Positions 22,801-36,617 are shown, numbered from the stretch's first letter. The stretch: 64,000 nucleotides of DNA from Ignelater luminosus (GCA_011009095.1 VTPC01001013.1:248001-312000), one strand, 5' to 3'. Numbers and translations are program-made. Notes: a model not told the origin generated them from the letters alone.

Positions 22801-25800
22801 TGCTAAAGAAATACTTGTACAAAAACTTGTTGAACAAATTAATAGTTTATTTTTGGTAACAACATTTGATAGTAGTTGTTCTAATAAAGATGCCGAAGCT
22901 TCTACAATCATTAACACCAAATCGAGTAATGAGTCTGATGATTCTGTCAAAACACAATCAGATGAACAAAAGGAAGATAAAAACAATAGTTCATCTACTA
23001 CAACACCATTATATATTACCTACAATAATGATTCCATTGATAAAAAAGACGTATATATTGATAATGAAAACGAAGAAATACAAAGACCAACTGAAAATAA
23101 TAGAAAATCTAGATCTGTAATGAAACACAATATACGAAATGTTGATTCCTTAAAATTAGTACAAAATGAAACAGTTCCACAAAAACACTCAGCTAAGAAT
23201 TTAGAAGAGAGTTTTACTAAAGATGAACAAGATGGCTTATCTACTTGGGAAGATATGTTTGATGAAAAGGGTGATTTACAACCTGAATACGTTGAAGAGG
23301 TAATTGACTTAAATAAAAATGTCTATCCTTCCAGTCTATCTATTTTTGTTTGTATCCCTTTAAGGATTAAGAATGTCTGGGATAGTTGCATAAATTACTC
23401 AAAAATTTATCATCAGCTACTACTAACCCTAAGATGTTTCAAGGCTTTGGATGCCGTAGATATATAAACTATTAATATGTTTTTATTTTAGATTGTGAAA
23501 CGTATTGGCTGTGGTGTAAAAGTGGTTAAAGCTAGTCATGATTATAGTGCCTATCAAAATACAAAATACCAAGATTTAGAGCATGTAATAGAACTATATG
23601 ATTTCCCATCTTCTTTTAAAACTCAAGATTTAATACAACTTTATCGAGGCGCTTCTCAAGATCCTATGTATGTAAAATGGTGTGACGATACTCATGCTTT
23701 GCTAGTGCTAAGCTCACCGGTGCAAGGTAAATATTTTATTATCTTAATGTTAAGACTAACTCGCTTTTAATATTTCAGTAAAAATCAAATATAACAATCT
23801 TTATTAAAGCTTATGATATTTGCTTCAATTTTCTATTTCAAATTATTTATTATTGTTGTTGTGTATATTTAAGTGGTTGAAACATGTACTTTAATAGTTA
23901 AGTGGAAATTTACAACTTTGCCTGCTTAATTTGAAAAATACATTTGTGATGTTTCTGTCTTACAATTAGTATTGCTGTGTTTCTTGTTTCTTTTAGTAAA
24001 CATGAACTTACTAAAATAAAGAGTTTCCAATTAATTGTTATAATTGAGTTTTACTGTTCAGCAGTAGTATACAGGGTGATTCCGAAATAAAGGGTATCCT
24101 CTTAAAGGTGGATAGTGATAGTACATACATTTGCGATAAAAAACAGTAGGTAAAAATTGCATAGTTTCCGAGAAAAATGCGATTGAAGTTTAATCGCTAA
24201 GCCAAGCCGGTCCTGCTCTCATACTTTTACTTAAGCAAAAATCGATAGGGGTTGACTGACTGTTCTTGTCATTGGCAGGTAGTTCTTGCTATTTATGTGA
24301 GGAGTATAATAGTTTATCTGGTTTCTACAATGCCATAAATAACCAGTAGGAACTTTTACTTTTTAATTTGCAAACGGAAAAATATTAAAATTTTACTGTT
24401 GGTGATTTTTTTCTGTAAACTTCCAAAGAACCAAAAACTTCAATAAGCATCAGTAGTAGTAGTAGTAGTACCTACCATACGCATGTTTCATTCAAGTAGT
24501 ATGTGTAATCCATTGCCATTTAAAATGTTTCCTATTCATGTGACTAAATAATAATAAGGGATTAAAATGTTGCTTGTGAGACTGGGGTCTAATTGTTCCT
24601 AACATAAATTTTGTTATTATTTTTTTACTGTTTTAACGAATTACAACAACCCTGCATGTTAAACATACTTAAGATTTAAGAAGGGAAAGTTGTAAAATGT
24701 CCAGGGGGTAGCTTATGATGGCATTTATTGTTCATTGTGCTACTACAGCTGCACTATTAGTTCCAAGAAAATAGGCATGTCTGGTAAATTTTCGTTCTTG
24801 CACTACAAGGGTTTAAAAACACTGTAAATCTCCTTAACTTTCACTTTTTAAGGCGACAATACAAGAAACACTTTTCCTTTTCTAACCAGAGACGGCTTCA
24901 GTTTTTAATATTTAGGAAAATTGTCAAAATTTTCAACTTTCACAGAGCCACTTCGGTTTTCATTTTTTGTTTTCTTTTAGCCTCACTTATCACCTCTTAA
25001 AAGGATACCCTTTATTTCGGAATCACCCTGTATGTGTACTATAATTAATAACTCATGCATGATCTTAATAATATCTATTGACATGTTATTTACTAGATTA
25101 TACTGAGCTAAAAGTAATTTTTTTAACAAATTGCTAAAGGTTTTGAAATTTTAACAATTAGTATTTCTAAGATTATAATACGGAATTCATTGATAAATCA
25201 AAAGTGATGAAGTAAATGTTCAGAAGTGCTATAACAGAAGCAGGCAGACCCTTCTTTTTATTTTATATTATATTTTCAAAGATTTAAGTGGCCCATTCAG
25301 GCCAATGTTTCTTATGGCCAGTTTATTTTTAAATAGAGATGAATATACAGTGTGGTTGTAAAGTTTTAAGGTAAGTGTCATTTGTCAAAAGCACAGTGTA
25401 GAAGACCAACATTTTTTTTGTTTGCATGCTACAGAAATATAGATAGTTCAGATGAAGAACTTATTATGTGTGCAGCACTAGAAGAGGAAAGAAATTAATT
25501 GATTTTACTCTATCTAACTTTGAAATAATTGTTTATATTATTTAGAATATACAAGGTGTCACATAAATGAGACTATGTTATTCCTCATTAAAAAGTAAGT
25601 CAAAAGGTCTAATAACATCTCGGTCGCTATGTTTTACTTTTGAAGATATTAGCAGTTAAAGTTTTTGAAACTTAACAATACGGTACTTGTAGATATCATT
25701 GTCAACATAGTAGTATAAAATAAGTTGTTACTTAATTACCAAGTAATTGTGTGTTAGGTGTAACCACATTTTAAAAAGTGCAACTCTTTTGGAATTTTAA

Positions 25801-28800
25801 TGATAGTGTTAGCTCACATTCCACAAATCTTTCTTATCAAGAACATCAATGTGCAGATACTTAAGATTTTTTATCTGGCAGAACTTTTAAACTGAAACTG
25901 ATATAACTCTAAAATAAAACCTCCAGAGGATATTTTGTTATACTTTAACTTTTGCTTAGATTTCATCAAGGAATCATGCTGTGCTCTTGTTATGTACCAT
26001 TTAGAGGACACCCTGTATAGCAGTAAATAATACCTGATAAACATTATCGTCACAAAACAAATGGCTTATTATGACTTGCTAAGATATGTGATGTGTCTCT
26101 TCTACCTTCTTCTGAATTTAAGCAAATTAAACAAGATAAAGGACTCTAAATAGTAACAAAAGAAATTGTCATTCTATACTAAAATCGGCGAACCAATGCA
26201 GTAATAAATTTTAATATTTTTCCGTTTACAGATTAAAAAGTAAAAGTTGTTATTTATTTATGGCATTTTGTAGAAACCAGAAAACTATTATACCCCTCAC
26301 ATAAATAGCAAGAGCTACCTGACAATGACGAGGACAGTCAGTCAACCCCTATCGATTTTTACTTAAGTAAAAGTATGAGAGCAGGGCCGGCTTGACCTAG
26401 TGATTAAATTTCAATCGCATTTTTCTCCGAAACTATGCAATTTTTACCTACCGTTTTTTATCGCAAATGTATGTACTATCACACCGCTATCCACCTTTAA
26501 GAGGATACCCTTTATTTTGGAATCACCCTGTAGAAGGAAGGTTAAGTCATTGTCACCCCATCTATGAAGCCTTGCAGCATATTAATCAATAACATAATGA
26601 ATAACCAGATCTGCTGTACTGAGTATCAGAATTATTTAAAATACTTATTTGAATAATTAGGGCTATGACCTTAACATGAGGATCTAAATTGTTGAGATAT
26701 GAATTAATTGATTTTTTTAAACTCTTTACTTTAAACACTGTATTGAAACTTGGATAAAATCTAAAAAGGAAAAAATATAAAGAATTGCTTTTTTTAATAT
26801 TTTGCAAGAAAAGATTTTAACATTCACGGTTGCAAGTAGGCCCTTGTGGTGCCAAAAAGTCTAGCAACAGTCCACGCAGCAGTGAACATGAAAAAAACAG
26901 AAATTGGGATTTGTTCTTCACTGCTCTCCATTGCTCAATGTTCCATTGTGCTGTTTCTAGATAGCTATGCTGCCTTGCACTGTGCTTATAACAAGTGCGA
27001 GCTTACCTTTAAACTAATCAAACCTTCCAGCATCTTCTACACCACCAACCGAATTCTAATGTCATATGTCTCTTTTTAATTGTAAGCCTGAGTTTTTCCA
27101 GAGCATTTTTGTAGAGATTCCAATGTTGTTTGAATCTGGATCTAAGGGATTCACACTAAAAATTCCAAAGGTGTACAAAAAATTTACAAAATTTACTGTA
27201 AAAAGTTGGTGTTATTTAAAAAAAAATATCAAATCTAATCATTGTGGTCGTATTACATCACAATCCTATTGTGCTTTTTTGCAATTGAATTACAATTTTT
27301 TTAAAATTGAAGGTTTAAATTAAATTTGATAGTGAATACTAAAGGAATTATAAAATTATTTTAAATGTAAATCAATTCAAAGCACTGTCTAATCATCTAC
27401 CTATGTAAAGTCCATATATGTCTCTTTATAATGCACAACCAGATGCTATCATTTAGTGGGATTCTGGAAAGTAATGACAATACATTGTGGTTGTCTAGAA
27501 CAGCATTTCTTTGTTATTTATTATTAATCCTGTTCAACTGCATTCTGCTAAAATGCAATACAGCTTTGTCTTGTCAAACGAGCTGTTCTACCACATTCTG
27601 CAAAAACACAATGTGTGGTTCACACTAACAGTTCCACCCAAGTATTTGAAAATATAACTAGTAAAAAGGTTTCACATATCTAAAATACTGTATTAGTCAT
27701 ATAAGAACTTGACATTTCTCAAAGGCAATGCCGCAGAGTAATTTCTTATAACCACACTTCAGGATGGCGGTGATCAATTTATGATGAATCCCATAAAGTA
27801 TTCAATATAAATATGTATGCCAACTGCATTATTTATCTGACTCATGCTACTATATATGAGCATGTGTTTTTTTGCTATTTTTATACAAATATAAACATTT
27901 GAAAATATTTAATTTTTGGATACTCTCATGTTTTACTTTCCAGATGAACACATTTTACTGAAGAGAATCTTGAAAAAATGTCTATGGTCACTGCTATCCC
28001 AAAGTCTGCTTATAACTGTCCATTTGCAAATGCAAATATCAAATACGGCAATGTTGTTACTTTTGTATTATTATTTAAAAGAGCAGGAAATTGTATTGTA
28101 TTTTGGAAACAGTATATTCAAGAATCAGATGGATAATTCATGCCACTTATCCTAAATACACCCTGTATTTATAAAGATTAGCCTTTTGTGTTCTATTTTG
28201 TCTGTATCTTTTGTAGAATTCTGATTCAATTTCTTTAGAATTTTATTTTTACTTATTTTTGTTTTTATAATTTATATTTATTGTTGCAACTAGGTTGCAT
28301 TTAGAACTTATCATTCTTAATGTTTTAGTTTGATATTCATGGTCTACTAGAAATAAGTTCTCATTTGATAGCTTGCTTGTACATATTTAGCAGATATGAA
28401 GCTATTGTACCAGAAAATCTACAAGATTAGACTTTTCAATATTTTGGTCAATCGTCGATGCTATTTTGTTTAGTAGCAATTGACTTACAAATTAATACTT
28501 TATTTATTACCATAATTACTAACTCATGTTCTTAGTTTTGTTAATATTAACATTTTCTTTTGTAGTAATGAATTAATGAAATATTTTGTAAATAATGTTT
28601 TATTTTTAATATAATTTTTTAAAACAATAGAAATCTAGAAGGTGATGGCAGAAGGGGTATGACATGTTTGTCATGCAAACATGTATTAGAAGATTAATTA
28701 TTAAGAGTTACATAATTTCTCAAAACTGTAATGAAGATACATAATCACAAAAAAAATGTATTTATTTATAAATAGAGCCTATACGATAGACTTCACGTGA

Positions 28801-31426
28801 CTTCTGAGAATTCACACTTTAAGGAACATACAAAATTGTACTCATTGAATGTGTGTAGTTGACTTCATGCATTTTCTTGGTAGTCATGGTTTATTGAGAA
28901 TATTATATGAATAAAATGTAATGCATCATAATTTGCAACTTTATATGAATTAATTATTATGTATTTGAACTAATAGCATATACATACTATCCAATAATCA
29001 GAAGTGATTATGAAGTTTGAACGATCCTTCTGATTCTAACTGCATACAACAGAATTTATTATTTGCTTTTAAAACTTTCAATATAGGCTCTGTTTATTTA
29101 TAAATTCATTGCTTGTATATAAATCTATCTTTATCATGACTAATCTCTACTTCTTTAATTTCAACTAGTTGTGTGTACAAAAGACTGCATATTAAAAAGA
29201 GAACCAAGTGGCTTAGTATTTAAATGCCATATAATATACAACCTTTTTGAAGTAAAATGTAGATTCTATATTCTTATTTCTTTATGCTATCTACTTTTTA
29301 TCTTACCTACTCTTTATTTTTGAAACTAAACAAAAATCTCTTTTTGGCTATGTGTCAATTTCAAATTGATTTTTATTACAGCATTTGATTTACTTCGCTT
29401 ATTCTTTGAACTACTCGAGTAGAAAGCAGAAACTACGTTTCTAGATTGAAAGTGCCACAACAGTAGTGATTTTGAAGATGTAGAGTTTAAAAATGGTATT
29501 ATCTTTATTTTAAAAGGTTTTTTAAAGGACAATAGTTATTGGGGCACAGCATGACTTTATAATTATAATATTTTTCAGCACAACGAGCTTTACAAATTGA
29601 GCATGAGATAATTAAATCACGCCCCTTGAGTCAAGCAAGTGCAATCGCCGCTCTAACAGCAAGCAGTGCCGACTTAAAACCAGCTATGAAACGTCCTCAG
29701 ACAAATATGCAAACTGCAAGACGTTTAATCAACACTCATTTGGGTACCAAATCTACTTTAAGCAAAGAAATAGCTGAACAAGAAAGACGAGCATTACAAG
29801 ATGCAAGAGGTAAGTTTTCAGGGCCACGTTTGCGCAAATTCTAAAAAGCCTCGCCTCTTGAAAGTCAACGAAAGTAATTAAAAAAGTAAATTCTTTCGGC
29901 ACTACTTGCCCAAGGTTCGTAAATAATAAGTATGTTATGAAAGATAGGTCATCTCTGTACATTTCAAGTATTGAGCTGTCATGAAAACGGTGGAATCCGA
30001 CAGAAGACCGAGAGAAATCTAAACTACCAATAAATGCTAAATGAATGCAAAAAATTACTTTTCCTTTCAATTTTATATTTGGAAAACAGATTACAGTCAT
30101 ATCATCAGTGGTAAATTTAAATTAATTTGCGAATTGGAATTATTATTAAAAATAAACTCAAAATGACAGTTCTCTACTATCAATTGTTTGTGATAGTTTT
30201 TTGATTTCCAACAAACTAATACATAAAACAATGGAAATAACATTGTTTCCATTGAGAAAATCTGCTGCTAATCACTGCTAATAATGTGATGACCTATTTT
30301 TCATCTGCTACCCCTTTACTAGCCATCTTGTGTGGTGAACAACCTGCACACCTACAGACAATGGCCCTGTAACTTTCATGTTAACCTTTTTATAATTTAT
30401 CCATCAAATACAAACTGCAAGTTTTGAAGACTTTATTTAGATCTGTATTATTGATAATTATTTTAAATTGAAGCTATACTTATACAGTAGAACCTCGATT
30501 ATCCAGGTTGTACAGGATCAGGCCATTGATGGATAATTAAAAATCATGGATGATCACAATTCTTATTTATTAAAACAAAAACTGCTAGAGAGATTAAATA
30601 TAGGTTTATGTAGAGATAACCTAAAAGATACTTGAATGTTTTACAATTAATACATTTTGAACTCTCAGTCTTGGAAACAACGTTTGTAAGTTTTCTTTGT
30701 TTTTCACTGTCTCTCACTATTTTTAATTTTAATTCACATTTTTAATATTTGTGATATACTTGCATCAGCCTCAAATTCCCTCATTATTTTCTGTTTCTCT
30801 TTATAATTTTCAACATCGTACACTTTTATGTTTCACATTTGAATAACATGCATTTGCGGAACTCATGTTATTTGCAATCATGAATTCAAATAACTAATTA
30901 AAGAGTGGTTGAAAATTCCAAAATATACACCATATCCACATATGTTTGTCGGTAAAACTCAAGTATATAAAACATGTAAGATTCTATTTCTCAGCGATTT
31001 TGTATTGATATTATAGACAGAAATGATTTTTTTTCTAAAAAATTTATTTTTTAAATTAACTTTTGCCAACAATTTACAGCCAAATCAATTTTTTTGTGAA
31101 TAAATCGGATTGAAACTAATCTTAAGATATCTAAAAACAAACTAAATATTTCATTTACAAAAGGATTTAAAAAGAATTTTGCAGTCATTCATTAATTAAC
31201 CCACCGATAATCATCACATGAATAATCAAAGTTGGGTAATGTGGATAAACTGCCACATGGAAAATCCACACATAGATATAATCGAGGTTATACTGTACTG
31301 ACAATATTATTGAAACAAATGAATGTAATTTAAATTTTTGCAGAACAAAGACGTCAAGAAAGACAAAACGAAAAAGATGCTTGGGAAGGTCGTCCACGCT
31401 GTGCCAAATCTCTTGAGTTTTCTTAA
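16874..31426 (+). CDS. R3HCC1: R3H and coiled-coil domain-containing protein 1 family (R3HCC1/R3HCC1L)
   Basis: Eight coding exons join in frame into 800 residues: 16874-17028, 17270-17404, 18780-18959, 21682-22402, 22637-23299, 23492-23726, 29579-29809, 31344-31426. Introns are GT/AG. Residues about 50-97 form an R3H-like domain (VFPKLKPIFLKVLRYQAV, FCIGSGCNQVAVVC), predicted to bind nucleic acid. Residues about 139-152 (NRPTQSYYVPPAQR) match the short motif by which vertebrate R3HCC1/R3HCC1L and UPF3 contact the exon junction complex. A long acidic serine-rich linker follows to about 600. About 645-692 (EHVIELYDFP, KWCDDTHALLVL) is the RRM-like C-terminal domain. Exon 7 adds SRPLSQAS and RPQTNMQTARRLI, also typical of the family. 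Exon 3 uses the second of two acceptors; the first (18772) shifts frame. An acceptor-like donor follows 8 nt after the stop, opening a 3'UTR intron. A role linked to mRNA is inferred from the family. Confidence 0.85.
18041..18456. mobile_element. CAGGGTG-group MITE in R3HCC1 intron 2
   Basis: Left end CAGGGTGGTCCAAATTCAAT is matched inverted by the right end (one base differs in the first five), followed by further similarity. TA flanks both ends (18039-18040, 18457-18458). 416 bp, no open frame. Confidence 0.75.
19880..20790 (+). pseudogene. IS630/Tc1/mariner transposase relic in R3HCC1 intron 3
   Basis: A decayed transposase lies in several frames. About 20485-20515 encodes an HHDTTSSHTSAK-like catalytic region, split by a frameshift. 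About 20607-20640 reads SPLDFYGFG, matching the second acidic motif region. The stretch 20650-20784 is an intact tail (ATTVEDLWKILNKEWNAI, then KSWKRHLRAVLQTH), typical of the C-terminus of maT/ITmD37-type transposases. The frame is broken by several stops. The left limit and terminal repeats were not found. Confidence 0.6.
24072..25030. mobile_element. CAGGGTG-group MITE, full copy, in R3HCC1 intron 6
   Basis: Left end CAGGGTGATTCCGAAATAAA continues into GGGTATCCT; the right end is the exact inverted counterpart. TA duplications are at 24070-24071 and 25031-25032. 959 bp, no open frame. It contains a six-unit AGT microsatellite at 24453-24470. A second, inverted and truncated copy lies at 26197-26530. 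Confidence 0.8.
25552..26015. mobile_element. CAGGGTG-group MITE in R3HCC1 intron 6
   Basis: Left end CAAGGTGTCACATAAATG and inverted right end CAGGGTGTCCTCTAAATG, with TA at 25550-25551 and 26016-26017. 464 bp, no open frame. It sits between the two inverted copies of the 24.1-kb element. Confidence 0.65.
26197..26530. mobile_element. Truncated inverted copy of the 24.1-kb MITE
   Basis: The minus strand from 26530 downward matches 24072 upward for about 330 bases, including the terminus (CACCCTG-TA at 26524-26532) and landmark blocks AACCCCTATCGATTTTTACTT and GGCATTTTGTAGAAACCAG. Similarity fades at about 26200 and no second terminus was found. Confidence 0.75.
28157..28165. repeat. Solitary CACCCTGTA terminus
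   Basis: ACACCCTGTATT near 28155 looks like the right end of another element of the CAGGGTG group, but I found no matching left end within intron 6. Position is approximate to a few bases. Confidence 0.3.
30485..31295. mobile_element. Pogo/Tigger-like MITE in R3HCC1 intron 7
   Basis: Left end CAGTAGAACCTCGATTATCC and inverted right end CAGTATAACCTCGATTAT, flanked by TA at 30483-30484 and 31296-31297. The CAGT..AACCTCGATTATCC terminus is characteristic of pogo/Tigger elements. 811 bp without a transposase frame. It ends only about 48 bp before exon 8. Confidence 0.75.
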
Positions 31427-31435
31427 AAATTACAG

Positions 31436-32901
31436 GTAAGTTATAGCAATATTAAAGTTAAAATTGAGGAAGGTTCATTTCAAGATATAGGATTGGAAAC
31501 ACACTTCTTAAAGAATGTGATATGTCACTGAAAGATTAAATAATTGTATTTGAAGTCTACAATAAATTTTGAAAAAATAGTTTATCATAAAACATTTCCT
31601 TTTTGAATAATATCACACTTTCATAGTAAAAGATTAAAGAAAATATCAAATATTTGTTAGGGTATAAGATATCGGTATTAGGTTCGGAGCATTCTGAAGT
31701 GGCATACTGTGTTCATCATTGTATTCTGAGCATCATCAGTTTGATCGACTATCTGTCATTGCTGGTTGACTTCTGACCACATGACCATGTTCTGTATAGA
31801 TTTTGCTCCAAGTCTTTGGAGTTAATGCTGGACACATTAAACAACTGGTGCAAAATTCCAGGAATTAATATTGTTTCTGTTGGAAAAGAATGAAAGTTCT
31901 GAAAAAGTATCTAGAATCTATCTAGTAATTCTAATATCACAGAATGTTGGTATGTTTGATATTACTTTATCTTGTATCTCCAGAACTGAATGTTATATCA
32001 GAAAAGAAATTGGTAGACTGTCTACATTTAGAGCCTTAAATATCTTTTGATTTCAAAATAAAAACGTCTGGGAATGCAAAGCATGACTACAATGAACTCC
32101 ATTTTGTTACTGAATTTGAACAACAGTTTTAAACAATTTTCAAATTTCGCTGGCCATGTTCCCAAAGAGATATCAAAAAACAAAGTCACACCACATGGTC
32201 TTTAGTTTTTGATGTAAAATCCAAATCTGAAGTCAAAATTTCAAAATTTAAAAAAATTGTGAACAGACAGACTTCGCAAATTCAGTAACGACTCCTATCA
32301 GAATTCATTGATAATAATAACAATAAATTGTGATATCTCGTATCAACTATGATGGGTGTTGCATATGCAGAATGAAAACAAGAAATTGATGTTTTTGTTT
32401 CTGGAGAAGCCATGAAAATTTTTAACAAATCCATAAAACCCAAGTCTCCTAAATGAATTCACGACTTGTAGCTTCCAAAATCCTTATTAAAAGATAGATA
32501 ACATTTCTGATCATATTACAACAGATTTTTAAAATTCATTGAAAATTCCACTCCCTACTCAATACAGGGTGTCTGCATAAATATTTTGTATATTTAAATC
32601 TCTCGTTTGAGAACTGCAAGCATAGTTGTAAAACCTGGAGGTGTTCTAAAACACTGCAATTCCAATCATAATTTGATTTTGAGTTCGGTGATTTATTTAA
32701 ATTTGAACAAAAGCCTGTCTTTGTTTAGTGGACATCCTGTATTCGTGTAACTAGTATTAATAATTCAGAAAATTGATTAGATAATGATTTTTAAATATTT
32801 TAAACAATGAACATAATTAAACTTGCTGAAGTTCATGTTATTGTGTAAAAAGCAGGATGTTTTATTCATAAGAAACTTGAAGGTTTTTATTTTTGATGCA
32901 G
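31436..32901 (+). other. 3'UTR intron of R3HCC1
   Basis: The sequence after the stop reads AAAATTACAG then gtaagt at 31436. A plausible acceptor tttttgatgcag ends at 32901. The exon junction would lie 9 nt after the stop, inside the 50-55-nt limit, so nonsense-mediated decay is not expected. The intron carries a MITE at 32565-32739. Confidence 0.5.
32565..32739. mobile_element. Short CAGGGTG-group MITE
   Basis: CAGGGTGTCTGCATAAA at the left and CAGGATGTCCACTAAA inverted at the right, with TA at 32563-32564 and 32740-32741. 175 bp. Confidence 0.6.
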
Positions 32902-33960
32902 GTTTTCTACACCGTGACCATTGGAGATTCTGTTTTTCAATGTAATCTATACTGTAATTTTAAGCGTGATTGAACCTATAATCTTATATTTAGTGTGATG
33001 AAAAATCTGAAAGTCAAGGGTTTCTATAATTTAGATATTTATATTTTATTTACATATTTTTCATATTTATGTATTTACATTTATATATGTATCATGTGTA
33101 ACTAAATAGGATAAATGTACAATTTATTTTTTATATTATTTTATCAGTTGTGAAGCAATAGAACATGAATTAATAATAATTTTAACTTGTTTAGACATAG
33201 TGCAGGTAGAGTAAATAGAATTTTTTCCATTTAGTTATTCTTATACTGTCTTTCAAATTGCAATTGTTAAAACTCCTTTTCGTCTATTATATGAAGAACC
33301 ATTTTGATCCAGTTGAATAGTTGGGATTAATTTAATGTTGATGTGTATAAGAAAAGTTAATTTGAAAATCAAAAGTTACTAAAATATTTTTTTGTAGTTT
33401 TTATCTCAAAGTGACTAACTTACTAACTAGATCGATGTAAATCATAGGTCATATATTTTGATAATATACAGAAGTCAGTCTTTAAAAATTCTCAAAAGAA
33501 TAACAGATAGTTGTTAATTATTCAGGAAAGAAAAAAAAATTACTAGCATAAGATAGATGTGCAATATGTTGGAATTGCTGAAAGTCTTAATTGCAGGGTA
33601 AAGGCTGCTTTTTATTAATTTATAGGTTGGCGATTTTTTTCATTTCTGTGACTTATTCGTATGCTGTCCTTTCTTGTGTTGTAAGTATTTATTGTAAAGA
33701 AAACGCTAAAAATGTTACCTATAAGATTAATTGTAATTATTGTAAAAATTGGTAGAGAATTATTGTATAATTTTAGCCTACAGGACCATAATATGTATCT
33801 ATACATTTCAAGGTTATGTTTACAATATGAAAATTGCATTCAAGTCAATTACAAAACAAAATTTTAAAAAGGCCTTTATGAACGAATATGTCTTAAACTG
33901 TACGGCTTTTGGAGAATAAAAATCTAGAAGTATAAATGTGTTTCTTTTAATCTTCAGCTA
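32902..33960 (+). other. Probable 3'UTR exon of R3HCC1
   Basis: AT-rich, non-coding sequence after the acceptor at 32901. AATAAA at 33915-33920 (GGAGAATAAAAATC) is a plausible end. Other A/T-rich hexamers occur earlier, so the true end is uncertain. Confidence 0.35.
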
Positions 33961-36617
33961 TATGCACCCACTTGTTTATATTGAATAGACAGGTTGTAGA
34001 TGAATGGCTATGAATTATTGGTATGTGTTAATGCATACACATGTAACAAAAAAAGACAGCTAAATTGTCGCATGAAGTTTGCATTTGTCAGCTTTGTAGC
34101 TGCTTGTGGTTGTAGTATCATCTTTTGAATATCATCTATTTATTTGCATCAATAAGCTATCCATCTAATGCGTTCATGAGGATACCTATTTTAGGTGTTA
34201 ATTTTATGTCTGGCACTATAAGCCGTTTTCCATTAATCAATTAATTGGTCATTTAGTTGACAGATAAATTGGTCAGTCTTCCTTCAATTTATTTTTGTTG
34301 AAAGAAGAGCTACCTACTCTTCTATCTATTTTGAGGTTAAAGTGATGTGTAAGGTTTAACGTCTTTCAAGCATAGATCTTCTTAAATAAACAATATTCTG
34401 ACTTTTATGAGATTCTGCCTTAGCCAGCTTTTAATGTATTATTGTTTCCGATAAAATTCCAAATCTCAAATGTGGGATGATGATGCATAACCTATAATTT
34501 TAGTTTGATGACTTAATAGGGTTAGTAAAGGTTTTTACATGTTCATGATGACCAACTTTAGATATGTAAATATAGATTTATTGATTTACTTTCAATTGCT
34601 CCCAATAGTACCTTTGTTTACCCACTAAAGCAATCACGTGCTGGATTGGCTGTATAACAATCAATGTGCTGGTAAAGAAATCTGCATGATCATTTATAAT
34701 TGAGGATCTGAGAATGAAAACTAGGTATGGATACCATACCCAAAATAGTTTTTAGAAGAAATCTGTTTTTAGTTTTCTAAATTTTTTGTACAAATTGCAA
34801 TTTCCACTGTTTGAACAGAAATGAAAACTACATAATCGGATTCTATTTCATGAAATGAACAGTTGCAACATAATATCAAACGTAAATCTTCCAATGTGTT
34901 AAACAGGGTGATTCCTAAACCTGAAACAGTTTCTGTAAATAATTTTTATAGAAATCTAGAATGTTTTATTCCACAGCATTAAAGAATTCAGGCAGTATCT
35001 AACTGAAATGTTGGCCTACTTGTCTACTGTAGTGTTTCCCAAACTGTGTATTGCAAGATATGAAAAAAATCCAAGTAAACAAAATTCAGATTTGACCTTG
35101 GAGCTCTAAGATAACATCTAGTCTGCCTGCTTGAAATTACATAGTTTATCGATATCTCAAACTAATTTTCTGAAGTCCCATGTCTGATAAATGTGTTGTA
35201 TTTTTTTTGTATTTTTATTGCTACAAAATTCTTATCAGGAACTTCTTCATTGACATTGCATTGTCATATGCTAACTGCTCATGGACACAAGCATTAGTAA
35301 CAATAAATCTCTCTATGTCTTTCAATAATTCTTCCAAACTGCTAATCAGATGCAAGACATGATGCAGTTGCAGATATTTTAAGTATTATCATAAACACAG
35401 CTACATATCACAGTTGGTTTACCTTTGACTTTACAAACCACAGGTCTCTTATGTAACATATGTAGATTGAAGTACAAGTGTAACAGTGTGCAGTTTTGTA
35501 CAAAACCACTCCTGCACTAAGTGCTGATAGTGTCCATTATCATAACAACATTAAAATCTCTGCAAGACAATATGAACATTTACTAATGCAATGGCATGTA
35601 CTGGTATTGCAATCAGGTATTGTTCCTATCAGTGCACATTGTCAATAGTAGATATATTGTCATAAAAGTTATAAGAAATATTTTAAAAATGTAAGATTCT
35701 AATTTCAGGAATTGCCCACTCAATTCTAACTTTTATGACTTTTGCAGTAGTTGCAGAAAGAATGTTATCCAATTAGTGAAGTACAAGTTTAACCTTGGAA
35801 TATTCAAAAGAATTCCAACCTCTCGTTACAGGAAGCTACTAGTTCACTTCAAATAACAAGAAAATATAGTAATGTCTTCTAGAGAAAAATTCAAGTAAAT
35901 TTTGAATACTCAATTCTTTAACTAAAAGCACCATAAAAGTAATTTTCTAGGTTAATAGCTCTGAAAAGTTATCCTTATATAGGAATTGCTTTTATGTTTG
36001 TTAGTTTCTTAAGGTCAAATAAAGCTTTTGTTACTGTAAAATATTACAATGTTTAGCTGACAGATTTAATTTATAAGAGTGAAAATCATTGGTTTCTATG
36101 AGACTGAGTCCATGTATGCAGCTATGTAGTCGGTTATTTTTGAATAGTTTTTCCGTTTTTTGTTTTGGTTTGTAATAGAAGGTCTAATGAGAATTGATCA
36201 AGACTATCTGCATTCTTTACATAATAATAAAAAAAAAATATCTGGGTAATGACTCAGATCTTCAGTTTGCAGAATTGACTTGAGCAGCACCCAATACTTG
36301 CTATGTATAGTTTTTTCTAGTTAGTAGCCAAAAGCTATTGATAGGTAGATATAACTGTATATCGTAGATATTTCATTCTAAATGTTGGAAATTTAGTGTT
36401 GTAAGTAGTTTTAGTAAGTACCCGAGACGTTTTGAATTGAAGTGGGATGTACTAAATGTACCATGATAGTTTTGTTAAAAAAAGTTGTTTCTTTCAATTT
36501 CATTATGTAAAATTATTGCAAGCACTTCTAGCTGCTTAGAATTATATTTATCTTTACAATCTTCATTATAAAATTGAGCAATATTTTAAGTACCTACATT
36601 TAAAATTATAAATTACA
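33961..36617. other. Intergenic between convergent R3HCC1 and GlcAT genes
   Basis: No coding frame with support. A solitary ACAGGGTGATTCC terminus at about 34905 suggests a truncated transposon. The right part is presumably the minus-strand 3'UTR of the glucuronosyltransferase gene. Confidence 0.45.

Noticed and set aside
23300..23467. Extension of R3HCC1 exon 5 past 23299
   Set aside because: The open frame continues by chance, but a good donor (gtaatt) and the family motifs in the next exon place the border at 23299.
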